A DNA stretch of 64,000 nt from Nonomuraea sp. NBC_00507 (GTDB lineage Bacteria; Actinomycetota; Actinomycetes; Streptosporangiales; Streptosporangiaceae): positions 9,362,001 to 9,426,000 of the forward strand of contig NZ_CP107853.1 in the NCBI RefSeq assembly GCF_036013525.1. The letters are read 5' to 3'. The position numbers and the translations under genes were made by a program. Of the stretch, positions 1 through 9,349 are shown piece by piece. The notes under the pieces are model-generated. The model was not told where the DNA came from and searched no databases. It worked only from the letters and a program-made list of their open reading frames with translations. The first letter of the stretch is position 1; every line of letters begins with the position of its first letter.

Positions 1-61
1 GTGGCCGTCATCGCGGACGCCCCGGTCAGAAGGCTGCCCATCCCGCGGATAGGCTGACCGC

Positions 62-238
62 ATGTTCTACAAGAAATCGGTTGAGGAGCGGATCGCCGAC
101 CGCATGGCCAAGCGCCGGCCGCTCGAGGAGGGCAAGACCTTCGAGCACGGACCGGCCAAGTTCATCTTCGTCTCCTTCGCCGTGATCATCGTCGTCGTGC
201 ACTTCGTCGGGCTCGCGATCATCATGGAGTTCAGCTGA
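62..238 (+). CDS. small single-pass membrane protein
   Basis: A 58-residue protein of unknown function. The first 33 residues are charged (MFYKKSVEER...), and residues about 34-55 form one hydrophobic segment rich in Ile and Val, so it is probably a single-span protein with a short charged cytoplasmic N terminus. A TAGGCT hexamer ends 6 bases before the ATG and could be a -10 element of a leaderless transcript; there is no convincing ribosome binding site. The next gene (MarR regulator) starts 40 bases downstream on the same strand. Codon use and GC-rich third positions support translation. I do not recognise a named family. Confidence 0.6.
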   Translation: MFYKKSVEERIADRMAKRRPLEEGKTFEHGPAKFIFVSFAVIIVVVHFVGLAIIMEFS

Positions 239-278
239 GCCCACGGCCAGGCCGGGGACGTGCGATAGATTGGAGATC

Positions 279-737
279 ATGAGCGCGCCTCGCTGGCTAT
301 CTCCCGCCGAACAGCGTGCCTGGCGCACGCATCTGGCGTTGCACAAGCTGCTCATGCACCGGCTCGACCGCGAGCTGCAGGAGCATTCCCTCTCGTTGAA
401 CGACTACGAGATCCTCGTCAACCTGTCCGAGAGCCAGGACCGGCGCATGCGCATGAGCGACCTGGCGGACGCCACGATCCAGTCACGCAGCCGCCTGTCG
501 CACCAGATCTCCCGCATGGAGGCCAAGGGCCTGGTGACCAGGGAGGACTGCCGGGACGACCGGCGGGGCACCTTCGCGGTGCTGACCGACGAGGGCTGGG
601 AGACGATCCAGCGGGTCGCGCCGGACCACGTGGCCGGCGTGCGCGAGCACTTCGTCGACCGGCTCACCGACGACCAGCTCAACGCGATCGAGGCGGCGTT
701 CGCGCCGATCGTCGAGCATCTCAAGAAGCTGCGCTGA
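279..737 (+). CDS. MarR-family transcriptional regulator
   Basis: A winged-helix MarR repressor of 152 residues from the ATG at 279; a TTG three codons upstream is possible but GGAG just before the ATG favours 279. The fold is visible: dimerisation helices at both ends, the recognition region around residues 60-85 (MSDLADATIQSRSRLSHQIS), and the wing with the DDRRG stretch where family members have DxRxx. MarR proteins usually respond to phenolic or lipophilic ligands and control a neighbouring exporter or enzyme. An MFS exporter lies two genes downstream (1444) and is a plausible target, but no operator was identified. Confidence 0.88.
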   Translation: MSAPRWLSPAEQRAWRTHLALHKLLMHRLDRELQEHSLSLNDYEILVNLSESQDRRMRMSDLADATIQSRSRLSHQISRMEAKGLVTREDCRDDRRGTFAVLTDEGWETIQRVAPDHVAGVREHFVDRLTDDQLNAIEAAFAPIVEHLKKLR

Positions 738-796
738 CACCCAACCGATATCCACGACCCCGCACGGCGTTCCCAAGCGCTCGCTACGATCCGGGC

Positions 797-1447
797 ATGC
801 TCAGAAAGCTACTGATCGTGGCCGTTCTCGCGCTGGCGTCGGCGTGCTCGTCGGGCGGCGGCGGGGCCGAGTTGCCCGCCGGTCCCGACCTGATGAAGAA
901 GGCCGCGGAGGCCATGAAGACGGTCAAGTCGGCCACCTTCTCGATCTCCACTGAGGGCAAGCCGAAGGTGCCGGTCAAGAAGGCCGACGGCCGGCTCACC
1001 GCCGCCGGTGACGCCGATGGCACGATCACGATCGACATCCTGGGCAACCTGCAGGAGGTCACCTTCGCCCTGGTCGGGGAGACCGTGCACTTCAAGGGCC
1101 CGACTGGCGGCTTCCAGAAGATGACCAGGCAGCAGCTGGCGCAGTTCTACGACCCGTCGGTCATCCTCGAGCCGACCAAGGGCATCGCGCAGCTGCTGTC
1201 CGCGGCCACGGACCCGAAGGTCGAGGCGGTGGAGGACGGCTCCTACCGGGTCGCCACGACGTTCCCCGGCCAGGTGGTCGGGCAGATCGTCCCGGGCGTC
1301 ACGCAGGGCGTCAACGGCAAGGTCTGGGTCGACCAAGCCACCAGCAGGCTCACCAAGGCCAGCCTGCCGTTGCAGGACGGCACGGTGACGGTGTCGTTCA
1401 GCGACTACGACGCACCGGTCACGATCACGCCGCCCGCCGCGGGATGA
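797..1447 (+). CDS. LppX/LprG-type lipoprotein
   Basis: A secreted lipoprotein of 216 residues. The signal peptide [17 protein letters not shown] ends in a lipobox (LASAC), so Cys17 should be lipidated, followed by a Ser/Gly linker. The remainder matches the LppX_LprAFG pattern: an early stretch with [15 protein letters not shown], alternating strands, and a late [16 protein letters not shown] segment. Mycobacterial relatives carry lipids between membrane and envelope. The stop overlaps the start of the downstream MFS gene by 4 bases (ATGA). This lipoprotein-MFS pairing resembles mycobacterial lprG-Rv1410c, where both act in lipid or drug export; the analogy is inference. TACGAT six bases before the ATG suggests a leaderless transcript. 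Confidence 0.85.
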   Translation: MLRKLLIVAVLALASACSSGGGGAELPAGPDLMKKAAEAMKTVKSATFSISTEGKPKVPVKKADGRLTAAGDADGTITIDILGNLQEVTFALVGETVHFKGPTGGFQKMTRQQLAQFYDPSVILEPTKGIAQLLSAATDPKVEAVEDGSYRVATTFPGQVVGQIVPGVTQGVNGKVWVDQATSRLTKASLPLQDGTVTVSFSDYDAPVTITPPAAG

Positions 1448-3078
1448 GGGCCGCCCGCCGGGTCGCGCTCGGCGCCGGGGGCGCGGTGGTTCTCCTGGCC
1501 GCGCTCGACGCGTACGTGGTGGTGACCGTTCTCATCGACATCGCCAGGGATGTGGGTGTTCCGCTGAACCACCTGGAGCGGGCCACGCCGATCGTCACCG
1601 GGTTCCTGCTCGGGTACGTGGCGGCGATGCCGCTGCTCGGCCGCCTCTCCGACCGGTACGGGCGGCGGCCACTCATCCACGCCTGCCTGGCGGCGTTCGC
1701 TGTCGGATCGGTGCTGACGGCGCTGGCGGCGGGTGAGGTGATGGTGGTCGCGGGGCGTACCGTGCAGGGCGTGGCCGGCGGGGCGCTGCTGCCGATCACC
1801 ATGGCGCTCATCGGCGACCTGTGGGACGAGCACGAGCGGCCTCTGGCGTTGGGGGCGGTGGGTGCGGCCCAGGAACTGGGGAGCGCGCTGGGGCCGCTGT
1901 ACGGCGGGTTGGTGGCGCAGATTTCCAGCGTCATGCTGGTGGGAGTGGAGCTGGGTGGCTGGCACGCCATCTTCTGGATCAACGTGCCGCTGGCGGCGCT
2001 GGCGGCGGTGGCGGTCCAGCTCACGGTGCCAGGCCGCCCGGCAGCGCCGGCCGCGCCCGGCGCAACTGCCGCGCCGCCAAACCCAGCAGGGCCGGCCGCG
2101 CCCGGCGCAGCAGCCGCGCCGCCAAACCCGGCAGAGCCGGCCGCCCCCGGCGCAGCAGCCGCGCCGCTCGACCCGACCGGCGCGGCGCAACCGCCGGCCG
2201 GGCGGGTCGATGTCGTGGGCGGGGCGCTGCTGGCGGTGGCGCTCGCGCTCCTGGTCATCGGGCTCTACAACCCCGATCCGGCCACGGCCGTCCTGCCGCC
2301 GTGGGGTCTGCCGACGATCGCGGCGGGGGCGGTGGCGGCCGGGGTTTTCGTCTGGTGGGAGATCCGCTCCCCCGTACGCCTCCTCGACCTGTCCGGCACG
2401 CGCAAGGGACCGCTGCTGGCCACTCTCGGCGTGAGCTTCCTGGCGGGCGCGGCGCTCCTGGTCACCATGGTGTTCGTCCAGTTCACCGCCCAGACGCTGC
2501 TGGGCAAGGACGAGCTGGACGCGGCGCTCGTGCTGGCCAGGTTCCTGGCCGCGCTGACCGTCGGCGCCCTGCTCGGCGGGCTCCTGGCCAGGAAGCTCGG
2601 CGAGCGGGCCGTGGCGGTGGCGGGCATGGTGGTGGCGGCGGCCGGCTACTGGCTGATGAGCCGCTGGCCGCTCGACCTGGCCGGCGCGGGGCTCGTCGTG
2701 GACATCGACCTGGTCGTGGCCGGGCTGGGCCTCGGCGTGGTCATCGCGCCGGTGTCGTCCGCGGTGCTTCGGGTGAGCCCGGCGGCCCAGCACGGCGTGG
2801 CGTCGGCGGCGATCGTGGTGGCCAGGATGATGGGCATGCTGATCGGCATCGCGGCCGTGTCCGCGTGGGGGTTTTACCGGTTCCAGTCGCTGACCGCCCA
2901 CCTGGATACGCCGCTCCCGTTCGGCGTGGAGGCGGCCACGTACCAGCGGCAACTGGCCGAGTACACCGCGAAGGTGCAGGCGGCGCTGCACACCGAGTAC
3001 ACCGAGATGTTCCTGGTCACGGCGGTCATCTGCCTGCTGGGTGCGGCCGTCGCGCTGCTGATGCCCCGCTCCGGGTGA
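1444..3078 (+). CDS. MFS drug/lipid exporter (DHA2-like)
   Basis: A major facilitator superfamily transporter of 544 residues, long enough for a 14-helix DHA2 member. The loop between helices 2 and 3 has the MFS signature ([13 protein letters not shown], about residues 63-75), and motif-C-like [16 protein letters not shown] lies near 140. It overlaps the lipoprotein gene by 4 bases and is probably translationally coupled, so the two likely act together in the envelope, as LprG and Rv1410c do. A central loop (about 200-250) carries three near-identical 15-residue Pro/Ala units. The 3' end overlaps the convergent phosphatase gene by 53 bases. Confidence 0.88.
   Translation: MRAARRVALGAGGAVVLLAALDAYVVVTVLIDIARDVGVPLNHLERATPIVTGFLLGYVAAMPLLGRLSDRYGRRPLIHACLAAFAVGSVLTALAAGEVMVVAGRTVQGVAGGALLPITMALIGDLWDEHERPLALGAVGAAQELGSALGPLYGGLVAQISSVMLVGVELGGWHAIFWINVPLAALAAVAVQLTVPGRPAAPAAPGATAAPPNPAGPAAPGAAAAPPNPAEPAAPGAAAAPLDPTGAAQPPAGRVDVVGGALLAVALALLVIGLYNPDPATAVLPPWGLPTIAAGAVAAGVFVWWEIRSPVRLLDLSGTRKGPLLATLGVSFLAGAALLVTMVFVQFTAQTLLGKDELDAALVLARFLAALTVGALLGGLLARKLGERAVAVAGMVVAAAGYWLMSRWPLDLAGAGLVVDIDLVVAGLGLGVVIAPVSSAVLRVSPAAQHGVASAAIVVARMMGMLIGIAAVSAWGFYRFQSLTAHLDTPLPFGVEAATYQRQLAEYTAKVQAALHTEYTEMFLVTAVICLLGAAVALLMPRSG
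2047..2181 (+). repeat. three 45-bp tandem repeats inside the MFS gene
   Basis: Three head-to-tail 45-bp units starting at 2047, 2092 and 2137 and differing by a few substitutions. Each encodes a 15-residue [19 protein letters not shown] unit, so copy-number change keeps the frame. They enlarge a hydrophilic loop of the transporter between the two helix bundles. Confidence 0.85.
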
Positions 3079-4141
3079 TCGCCAGAATCGCCATGTCGTC
3101 ATCGCGCGGACCGCCGGTCCAGCGCTCGACGTCACGGACCAGAACCTGGATCACCTCGTCCGGGTTCCGGAACGGGCCCCGCCCGGCGAGCCGGCTCGCC
3201 GGGTCGTAGAAAGTGCCTGAACGGTCTCGGGCCTCCGTCACTCCATCGGTGACCAGCAGGAGCATGGCCCCGGCCGGGAACGACCATTCCCCGGGCTCTG
3301 CACGCGGCGCACCCAGGCCGCTCATGCCCAGGGGAAGACTGGGCTCGTCCGGATCCAGCGAGGACACCGTGTCGCCCTGGAGGAGATACGGCGAGGGGTG
3401 GCCACAGTTCAGCAGCCGCACCCGGTCCGCGCCGGCGGTGATCTCGCCGATCACCGCCGTGACGAACCCTTCCATCCGGAGGCTCTCCTCGCGCGACGAG
3501 GCCTCTCTGACCAGGGCACGCTCCATACGCTCTGCCAGCACCACAAGGTCGGGTGCCCGGTCTGCCGCCTCCCGGAACGCGCCCAGCAGGACGGACACGA
3601 TGCCGACCGCGCCCAGGCCTTTGCCCCGCACATCCGCGATCAGCAGCCTGGCGCCGTACGGCGTGTCCTGCACGGCGTACGCGTCTCCGCCGATCAAGGT
3701 CTCGATCTGCGCGGTCTTGTAGACGGCGGCGATCGCCAGCGGGCCGATGCCTGCCGGCGGAGCGGGCAGCACGGCCCGCTGGGCGGCCTCCGCGACGGAA
3801 CGCACCGCTTCCAGCCGGCGCCCATGGCGAGCGACCACGCTGTTCACCCCGAGGCCGACGAGCGCGGTGAACACCGCGTTGATCAGTGAGAAGGTGCCGG
3901 CGGCATGACCGAAGTAACCGTCCTTGATCAACAGTGCCAGCTCGACCAGGACAAGGGCCGCTCCGGCCGCGATCGTGTGCCGGAGCGAGAGCAGGGCTCC
4001 GGCCAGCACGACCGCGGCGCCCAGCTGGTAGTCGCCCCAATAGTCGCGCGGAGACAGAATATTCAGGATGGTGCCGATGACGATCAGGGCTGCCGGTATG
4101 AACCAGACGTACCGGGGCCACCTGAAGGAGGGTGGGTCCAT
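3026..4141 (-). CDS. membrane-anchored PP2C (SpoIIE-type) serine phosphatase
   Basis: A 371-residue protein with an N-terminal block of about four transmembrane helices (residues 10-105) followed by a cytoplasmic SpoIIE/PP2C phosphatase domain (about 130-360). Expected PP2C metal-site elements are present: [18 protein letters not shown] (D of the DVxGxG motif), [11 protein letters not shown] and the late DDDMAILAI. Actinomycete relatives dephosphorylate anti-sigma antagonists in partner-switching pathways, which makes stress or development signalling likely. The ATG at 4141 is preferred; an in-frame ATG at 4207 (preceded by AGGATCTGGGGAA) would add 22 residues. The gene runs convergently into the MFS gene and overlaps it. 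Confidence 0.87.
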   Translation of the reverse strand: MDPPSFRWPRYVWFIPAALIVIGTILNILSPRDYWGDYQLGAAVVLAGALLSLRHTIAAGAALVLVELALLIKDGYFGHAAGTFSLINAVFTALVGLGVNSVVARHGRRLEAVRSVAEAAQRAVLPAPPAGIGPLAIAAVYKTAQIETLIGGDAYAVQDTPYGARLLIADVRGKGLGAVGIVSVLLGAFREAADRAPDLVVLAERMERALVREASSREESLRMEGFVTAVIGEITAGADRVRLLNCGHPSPYLLQGDTVSSLDPDEPSLPLGMSGLGAPRAEPGEWSFPAGAMLLLVTDGVTEARDRSGTFYDPASRLAGRGPFRNPDEVIQVLVRDVERWTGGPRDDDMAILAITRSGASAARRPHPAGR

Positions 4142-4279
4142 CCGCGCCCCGATCCCACATCCGAGGTGGAACACCACGTGAATTCCTCTGGGGTTCGCCG
4201 CACGCATTTCCCCAGATCCTGGCTTTGATCCTTTCTAGTGGATGTCGAATTCCGTGTCGAGGCGACACTCGGGTGAGGC

Positions 4280-5542
4280 CTAGGGCGAGAGCCGGTGCAG
4301 GTCACGAGGGAAGGCGGTGGTCTGGCGGATGTTGGTCGCGCCCGTCAGCCGCGCCGTCCACCGCTCCAGCCCCAGCGCGAACCCGCCGTGCGGCGGCATC
4401 CCGTACCGGAACGCCTGCAAATACCCCTCGTACGGCTCCACCGGCTCCCCGCGCTCGCTCAGCGCCGTCAGGTAGTCCTCGTACCGGTGCAGCCGCTGCC
4501 CGCCCGTCACCAGTTCCAGCCCTCGGAACAGTAGGTCGAACCCGTTGGAGTAGCCGGGCCGCGCCGGGTCGGGGTGGGTGTAGAAGGGCCGCTTGGCCAT
4601 CGGATAGCCGGTCACGAAGAGGAAGTCCGACCCGTGCTCCCGCACCGCCCACTCCGACAGCCACCGTTCCTGCGCCGGCGCCAGGTCGGGCTCGTCCGAC
4701 GAGGTCAGCCGCTGGGCCTCGGTGAAGTGGATGGCCGGGATCTCGGCGGGCACGGCAGGCAACGCGATCGCGAGCGACGAGACGGCGGAGGCGGCGCGGC
4801 GGCGTACCGACTCCAGCATGCCCGCCACCGTCTCCCGCAGCACCGCCATGACATCCCGATGGTCGGCGACGAAGCCCAGCTCGGCATCCAGGCTCGTGTA
4901 CTGGGCCAGGTGGCGTACGGTGTCGTGCGGCTCGGCCCGGAAGACCGGCCCGACCTCGTACACCCGCTCGAACACCCCGACCATCGTCTGCTTGTAGAAC
5001 TGCGGCGACTGCGCGAGGTAGGCGGGCCGCCCGAAGTAGTCGATGCCGAAGACGTTCGCGCCCGACTCGGTGGCCGAGGCCACGATCTTCGGGGTGTGGA
5101 TCTCGGTGAAGCCGAGCCGATCGAGCGCCTCACGGAACCCGGCCACGCTCGCGGCCGAGATCTCCAGCGGCGCCCGCAGCAGCGGGTGCCGCAGCGCGAC
5201 CGGCGCGTGGTCCAGGATGGTCGGCAGGGCCGCGGGCACCACCGGCCGGTAGAGGTCGAACGGCGGCGGCGCGCCCGGCTCGGCCAGCACCTCGACGTCC
5301 GGCTTGACCAGCTCGACGCCTCCCGGCGCCTGCGAACTCGCGGTCACGGTGCCGGTGACGTGGACGACGCTCTCCTCGCCCGGCAGGTCGCCGCCGGAGA
5401 CCACCTGCGCCAGGCCGGTACGGTCCCTGACGACGAGGAAGGACACGGATTTCAGCTGCCGGCGGCGATGGACCCAGCCGGCGATCGTCACTCGTTGACC
5501 CACGTGCTCGGCGAGCTCCGCGGTCATGATACGAGAGATCAT
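4280..5542 (-). CDS. aspS: aspartyl-tRNA synthetase, archaeal type
   Basis: A class IIb aminoacyl-tRNA synthetase of 420 residues that charges tRNA with aspartate. An N-terminal OB anticodon-binding fold (about 1-95, GWVHRRRQLKSVSFLVVRDR) precedes the catalytic core. Motif 2 is visible at FRAEPHDTVRHL and motif 3 at GFALGLERWTARLTGATNIR; the QSPQFYKQ loop typical of Asp/Asn enzymes is present. Length and the lack of a bacterial insertion domain point to the short archaeal/eukaryal AspRS type, often non-discriminating in bacteria, rather than the roughly 590-residue bacterial form. Start chosen at ATG 5542, preceded by GAGGAG at ideal spacing. The GAC T-box upstream supports Asp over Asn specificity. 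A second housekeeping AspRS is presumably elsewhere. Confidence 0.88.
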   Translation of the reverse strand: MISRIMTAELAEHVGQRVTIAGWVHRRRQLKSVSFLVVRDRTGLAQVVSGGDLPGEESVVHVTGTVTASSQAPGGVELVKPDVEVLAEPGAPPPFDLYRPVVPAALPTILDHAPVALRHPLLRAPLEISAASVAGFREALDRLGFTEIHTPKIVASATESGANVFGIDYFGRPAYLAQSPQFYKQTMVGVFERVYEVGPVFRAEPHDTVRHLAQYTSLDAELGFVADHRDVMAVLRETVAGMLESVRRRAASAVSSLAIALPAVPAEIPAIHFTEAQRLTSSDEPDLAPAQERWLSEWAVREHGSDFLFVTGYPMAKRPFYTHPDPARPGYSNGFDLLFRGLELVTGGQRLHRYEDYLTALSERGEPVEPYEGYLQAFRYGMPPHGGFALGLERWTARLTGATNIRQTTAFPRDLHRLSP

Positions 5543-5580
5543 TACAGCTCCTCGGAAAAGGATGTGCATGATCCCTTGGA

Positions 5581-5801
5581 AGTGCGGGGGAGAAGGGTTG
5601 CTCCCGGTGCCACCGCACTTTCACCGCCCCGCGGCGAGCGGGGCGGCCTCGACGACCCGATGACGGGGGTCAGACCGGCGGGGCATTTCCTCCCCGCACT
5701 CAGGAGTGTCTTCGCCCGCGGGACGCGGGGCCGCCTTCGCAGCTGCCGGCGGCTCTCTGGACCCGCGAAGGCCCGCGGCTACTCGTCTCCCTCGACGTTT
5801 G
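5581..5801 (-). promoter_or_regulatory. T-box leader, tRNA-Asp specific (GAC specifier)
   Basis: A T-box riboswitch read leftward. Lower stem I pairs GGGAG (5791-5787) with CUCC. The specifier loop has AGUAG on its 5' side and GAA-GAC-A on its 3' side, putting the Asp codon GAC at 5710-5708. Above it are two GC helices, the CCAGAGAGCC bulge and the GCAGCUGCGA apical region typical of stem I. The 3' domain holds the T-box UGGCACC (5612-5606) as a 7-base bulge between helices AGUGCGG/CCGCACU and GGGAG/CUCCC. UGGC would pair with the acceptor end of a tRNA with discriminator G73, as in tRNA-Asp. There is no U-run; CUUCUC can pair with the downstream GAGGAG, so translational control is inferred. 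Confidence 0.9.
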
Positions 5802-5807
5802 CCGTCG

Positions 5808-5837
5808 ATCTTACGGCCGCGCCGGAGCCACCGGCAA
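5808..5837 (-). promoter_or_regulatory. promoter of the T-box/aspS transcript
   Basis: Read leftward: TTGCCG (-35, 5837-5832), an 18-base spacer, and TAAGAT (-10, 5813-5808). It lies just after the der stop codon, and the expected start near 5801 falls about 10 bases before stem I of the T-box. This gives aspS its own promoter, separate from cmk-der. Confidence 0.6.
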
Positions 5838-5842
5838 AGCGA

Positions 5843-7234
5843 TTACTTCTCCTTCTTGGCCCGCTTCTCGCGGATCTTCATCGTGACCTCGATCGGCGAG
5901 CCGGCGAAGCCGAACTCCTCCCGGATGCGCCGCTCGACGAAGCGCCGGTAGGTGTCCTCCAGCCAGCCGGAGGTGAACAACACGAACTTGGGCGGCTCGA
6001 CCGACGCCTGCGTGGCGAAGAGGATCTTCGGCTGCTTGCCGCCCCGGACCGGCGGCGGCGTCTGCTGCACCAGCTCGGTCAGGAACGCGTTGAGCCGGGC
6101 CGTCGGCACCCGCGTGGACCACGAGTCGAGCGCCTTCTCCAGCGCCGGGACCAGCCGGTCCACGTGCCGCCCGGTCAGGGCGGAGATGTTGACCCGCAGC
6201 GCCCACGGCGTGCGCACGAGCTGCCGGTCGATCTCCTTCTCCAGGTAGTAGCGGCGGTCCTCGTCGACCAGGTCCCACTTGTTGAACGCGACCACCATGG
6301 CCCGCCCGGAATCGATGACCAGGCCGATGATGCGCAGGTCCTGCTCGGTGAGCGGCTCGCTGGCGTCGATGAGCACGATCGCCACCTCCGAGCGCTCCAG
6401 CGCGGCGCGGGTGCGCATGGCGGCGTAGAAGTCGGCGCCCTGCAGCTCGCGGTCGCGCCGCCGGATGCCGGCCGTGTCGACGAAGCGCCAGGTGCGCCCG
6501 CCCAGCTCGATCAGCTCGTCCACGGGGTCGCGGGTGGTGCCGGCCATGGGGTCGACGAGCACACGCTCCTCCCCCGCCAGCTTGTTGAGCAGGGAGGACT
6601 TGCCCACGTTGGGCTTGCCGAGCAGCGCCACCCTGGCGGGGCCGCGCTGGGCCTCGAAGGTGACCTGCGGCGTCTCGGGCAGCGCGTCGAGCATCACGTC
6701 GAGCAGGTCGCCGCTGGAGCGCCCGTGCAGGGCCGAGACGGGGTAAGGCTCGCCGAGTCCGAGCGACCACAGCCCCGCGGCCTCGAGCTCCATCTGCTGG
6801 TTGTCGACCTTGTTGGCGGCCAGGATGACCGGCTTGCCCGATTGGCGCAGGATCGAGCCCACGATTTCGTCGGCGTCGGTTGCGCCGACGGTGGCGTCGA
6901 CCACGAACACGATCACGTCGGCCAGCTCGACCGCGACCTGGGCCTGCTCGGCGATGCGCAGGCTCATGCCGGTGGCGTCGGGGTCCCAGCCGCCGGTGTC
7001 GACCACGGTGAAGCGGCGGCCGCGCCAGTTGGCGTCGTAGGTGACGCGGTCGCGGGTGACGCCCGGCACGTCTTCGACGACCGCTTCGCGGCGGCCGATA
7101 ATGCGGTTGACCAGCGTGGACTTGCCGACGTTCGGCCGTCCTACGATGGCGACGACCGGCAGCGGCGTCGCATCGCCGTGCTCGGTGATCTCAAGCTCGT
7201 CGAGTTCGGCCTCGACCCAGTCCCCCGTTGTCAC
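5843..7234 (-). CDS. der: GTPase Der (EngA), ribosome assembly
   Basis: An essential double-GTPase of 463 residues that matures the 50S subunit. Two G domains are visible: the first with GRPNVGKST (about residue 32), a DTGGW switch and NKVD; the second with GKPNVGKSS (about 210), DTAGIRRR and NKWDLVD. A KH-like C-terminal domain follows, ending in a Lys-rich tail. The GTG start at 7234 has AAGGATG upstream. cmk lies 42 bases upstream on the same strand, the usual cmk-der arrangement in actinobacteria. Its stop is followed directly by the aspS promoter. Confidence 0.96.
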   Translation of the reverse strand: MTTGDWVEAELDELEITEHGDATPLPVVAIVGRPNVGKSTLVNRIIGRREAVVEDVPGVTRDRVTYDANWRGRRFTVVDTGGWDPDATGMSLRIAEQAQVAVELADVIVFVVDATVGATDADEIVGSILRQSGKPVILAANKVDNQQMELEAAGLWSLGLGEPYPVSALHGRSSGDLLDVMLDALPETPQVTFEAQRGPARVALLGKPNVGKSSLLNKLAGEERVLVDPMAGTTRDPVDELIELGGRTWRFVDTAGIRRRDRELQGADFYAAMRTRAALERSEVAIVLIDASEPLTEQDLRIIGLVIDSGRAMVVAFNKWDLVDEDRRYYLEKEIDRQLVRTPWALRVNISALTGRHVDRLVPALEKALDSWSTRVPTARLNAFLTELVQQTPPPVRGGKQPKILFATQASVEPPKFVLFTSGWLEDTYRRFVERRIREEFGFAGSPIEVTMKIREKRAKKEK

Positions 7235-7276
7235 GAAATTTCATCCTTAATGTGAGTACCGCACCCGACATGGGGG

Positions 7277-7933
7277 TCAGGTGCGCTCTTTGACCAGCCT
7301 CAACACCTCCGCGATGACCTCTTCCAAGGTGAGCGCGGTGGTGTCGACCTCGACGGCGCCAGCCGCCATCGAGAGTGGGTCCGTCTTACGTGTCGAGTCC
7401 AGGGTGTCACGCCTGGCCATGGCCTCCTGCTGTGCCTCCGCCGTGGTGCCGGCCAGCTCGGCGCTGCGCCGCTGGGCGCGCGCCTCCGGACTGGCCGTCA
7501 GGTAGACCTTGACGGGGGCGTCGGGGTAGACGACGCTGCCGATGTCGCGGCCCTCGACCACGATGTCACCGGCGCCGATGATCTCCCGCTGCAGCGCGAC
7601 CAGGCGCACCCGCACCTCGGGGACGGCGGCGACGGCGGAGACCGCGCCGGTCACCTCGGCCTCCCTGATCGGCCCGGCCACGTCGACGTCGTCGACGTGG
7701 ATCGCAGGACCGTCCGGGTCGGTGCCGGAGACGATCCGCGGCTCGCCGCAGCGGGCCGCGATCGCGGCGTGGTCGGCCAGGTCGACGCCCTGCTGGAGCA
7801 TCCACCAGGTCATCGCGCGATACATGGCTCCGGTGTCGAGGTAGCGCAGTCCCAGCGCGCGGGCGACCCCGCGCGAGACGCTCGACTTGCCCGACCCCGA
7901 AGGGCCGTCCATGGCGATGACCAGACCGGCCAC
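7277..7933 (-). CDS. cmk: cytidylate kinase
   Basis: Phosphorylates CMP and dCMP with ATP in pyrimidine nucleotide recycling. The 218-residue protein has the P-loop GPSGSGKSS near its N terminus, YLDTGAMYRA of the CMP-binding region, and EGRDIGSVVYPDA, all hallmarks of bacterial Cmk. I place the start at GTG 7933, where GAGGGAGA precedes at good spacing and the protein begins in the usual way (VAGLVIAMDGPSG), rather than at the TTG ten codons upstream. It is followed by der. In many actinobacteria tyrA is the adjacent upstream gene; here tyrA lies 4.6 kb away. Confidence 0.95.
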   Translation of the reverse strand: MAGLVIAMDGPSGSGKSSVSRGVARALGLRYLDTGAMYRAMTWWMLQQGVDLADHAAIAARCGEPRIVSGTDPDGPAIHVDDVDVAGPIREAEVTGAVSAVAAVPEVRVRLVALQREIIGAGDIVVEGRDIGSVVYPDAPVKVYLTASPEARAQRRSAELAGTTAEAQQEAMARRDTLDSTRKTDPLSMAAGAVEVDTTALTLEEVIAEVLRLVKERT

Positions 7934-7987
7934 GGTCTCTCCCTCTTCACGTTTTCCGTCCAACTTGACGAGGGTACCGTCTCCAAC

Positions 7988-9349
7988 TCAGTCAGCGATC
8001 CAGCTCCCGTGGAAGCCGAGTGGCACCCGGGCGGGCAGGTGCACGGTGGCGACCGGCTCGCCGGTGAAGTCCTGCGCGGAAAGGATCACCAGATCGGCCG
8101 CTCCCCTGGCCGGGTTGTTGACGTAGGAGAGCACGTAGCCGTCGTCCTCGGCCTGGCCGGAGGCGACGAAGACCGGCTCGCCCACGTACGCGCCGCGCCC
8201 GAACTGCCGCATTTCCTGCGTGCCGTGATCCAGGTCGTGCTTGATGAGCGTGTTGTCGAAGGCCTCGTCGGGCAGGTCTTCCAGCTCGGTGTCCGCCGGG
8301 TAGATCACATCGGTCAGGTCGCGGGCGGCCGCGGTGTAGCCGTAGCGGTAGGCGCGGCCGGTGAGCCGCTCGTCCATGCGCGGGAACTCCTGCGCCCGGT
8401 CGTCCAGCCGCGTCTGGACAACCTTGCCCGCGCGCGGGTCGATCCGCCACCGGTCCAGCGTGGGCGTGCCTCCCAGGTCGAGCCGCGCGTCCACGAACCG
8501 CTTGGGGTAGCGCACCAGGTCCACGACCACCTCTTCGCCGTCGTCGTAGGCGTTGAGCGTGTGGAACACCCAGCAGGGCTCCACCTCGGCCCAGCGCACC
8601 TCGCCAGTGGTGCGGGACATCAGGCCGACCCTGGCGCCGCGTGCGTCATTCCACGCGTACGGCAGCGGGACGCCCTTCTCGGCGTGGGCCATGCTGTACG
8701 TGACCGGCAGGTCGTAGATCACGACGTATCGCTCGGTGAGGGCGAAGTCGTGCAGCATCGGCGCGTCCGCGATCGGGATCTCCCTGACCTGCGTCACGGC
8801 GCCCTTGGCGTCGATCACGATGTGCTGGTGGTGGTCCCAGCCGAAGAAGTAGGCCATGGCGTGCAGCTCGCCGGTGGCCGGGTCGGCGTGGGTGTGGGCG
8901 GCGTACCCGCCGGGCAGGCCGCCGTCGAAGTCGCACGCGCCGATGGTGTCGAGCTCATAGCTCAGCTCGTACGGCAGCGCCCCCGCCTCGACGGTCGCGA
9001 ACGTGCGCCCGGCCAGCCCGATGACGTGCGTGTTGGCCGCGAAGTCCATGCCTTCGTGCGTGGGGCCCGGCCGGGGCTCCTCGCCGAGCCGCCGGGCGAC
9101 GGCGGCGTTCCGGACCCAGCGGTTGCGGTACCACTCGGCGCGGCCGTCGCGCAGCCGCACGCCGTGCACCATGCCCTCGCCGATGAACAGATGGCTCGCG
9201 CTCGGGTCGTCGAGGCTGAGCGGGTTGGGACCGTTACGCAGGTAACGGCCGTTGAGCTCGTCCGGGATGCGCCCGGTGACCTCCAGGTCGAAGGCCGTGA
9301 TCTCCTCGGTCACGGGCGTGAAGCCGCCCCTGAACGGTGTGGTGGTCAT
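7988..9349 (-). CDS. carotenoid oxygenase family dioxygenase
   Basis: A 453-residue member of the carotenoid cleavage / lignostilbene dioxygenase family, non-haem iron enzymes that cut a double bond of carotenoids or stilbenes with O2. The N terminus carries the family pattern GRYLRNGPNPL and the four expected His ligands appear in HTHADPATGELH, MLHDFALTERY, FHTLNAYDD and the C-terminal GFHGSW. The ATG at 9349 overlaps the stop of the upstream TetR gene (ATGA), so the two form a coupled autoregulated operon. Whether carotenoid or a lignin-derived stilbene is the substrate cannot be told from sequence. Confidence 0.9.
   Translation of the reverse strand: MTTTPFRGGFTPVTEEITAFDLEVTGRIPDELNGRYLRNGPNPLSLDDPSASHLFIGEGMVHGVRLRDGRAEWYRNRWVRNAAVARRLGEEPRPGPTHEGMDFAANTHVIGLAGRTFATVEAGALPYELSYELDTIGACDFDGGLPGGYAAHTHADPATGELHAMAYFFGWDHHQHIVIDAKGAVTQVREIPIADAPMLHDFALTERYVVIYDLPVTYSMAHAEKGVPLPYAWNDARGARVGLMSRTTGEVRWAEVEPCWVFHTLNAYDDGEEVVVDLVRYPKRFVDARLDLGGTPTLDRWRIDPRAGKVVQTRLDDRAQEFPRMDERLTGRAYRYGYTAAARDLTDVIYPADTELEDLPDEAFDNTLIKHDLDHGTQEMRQFGRGAYVGEPVFVASGQAEDDGYVLSYVNNPARGAADLVILSAQDFTGEPVATVHLPARVPLGFHGSWIAD

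Noticed and set aside
4280..5542. Asparaginyl-tRNA synthetase instead of AspRS
   Set aside because: The upstream T-box specifier is GAC (Asp), and motif 2 FRAEPHDT and the QSPQFYKQ loop fit AspRS; still, the enzyme may be non-discriminating.
5543..5569. AspRS starting nine codons upstream at 5569
   Set aside because: That start lies within the T-box 3' region and lacks a ribosome binding site, while ATG 5542 has GAGGAG at ideal spacing.
4574..7255. A long rightward open frame over aspS and der
   Set aside because: Its translation is low-complexity Arg/Gly/Asp-rich sequence, and the opposite strand encodes recognisable AspRS and Der.
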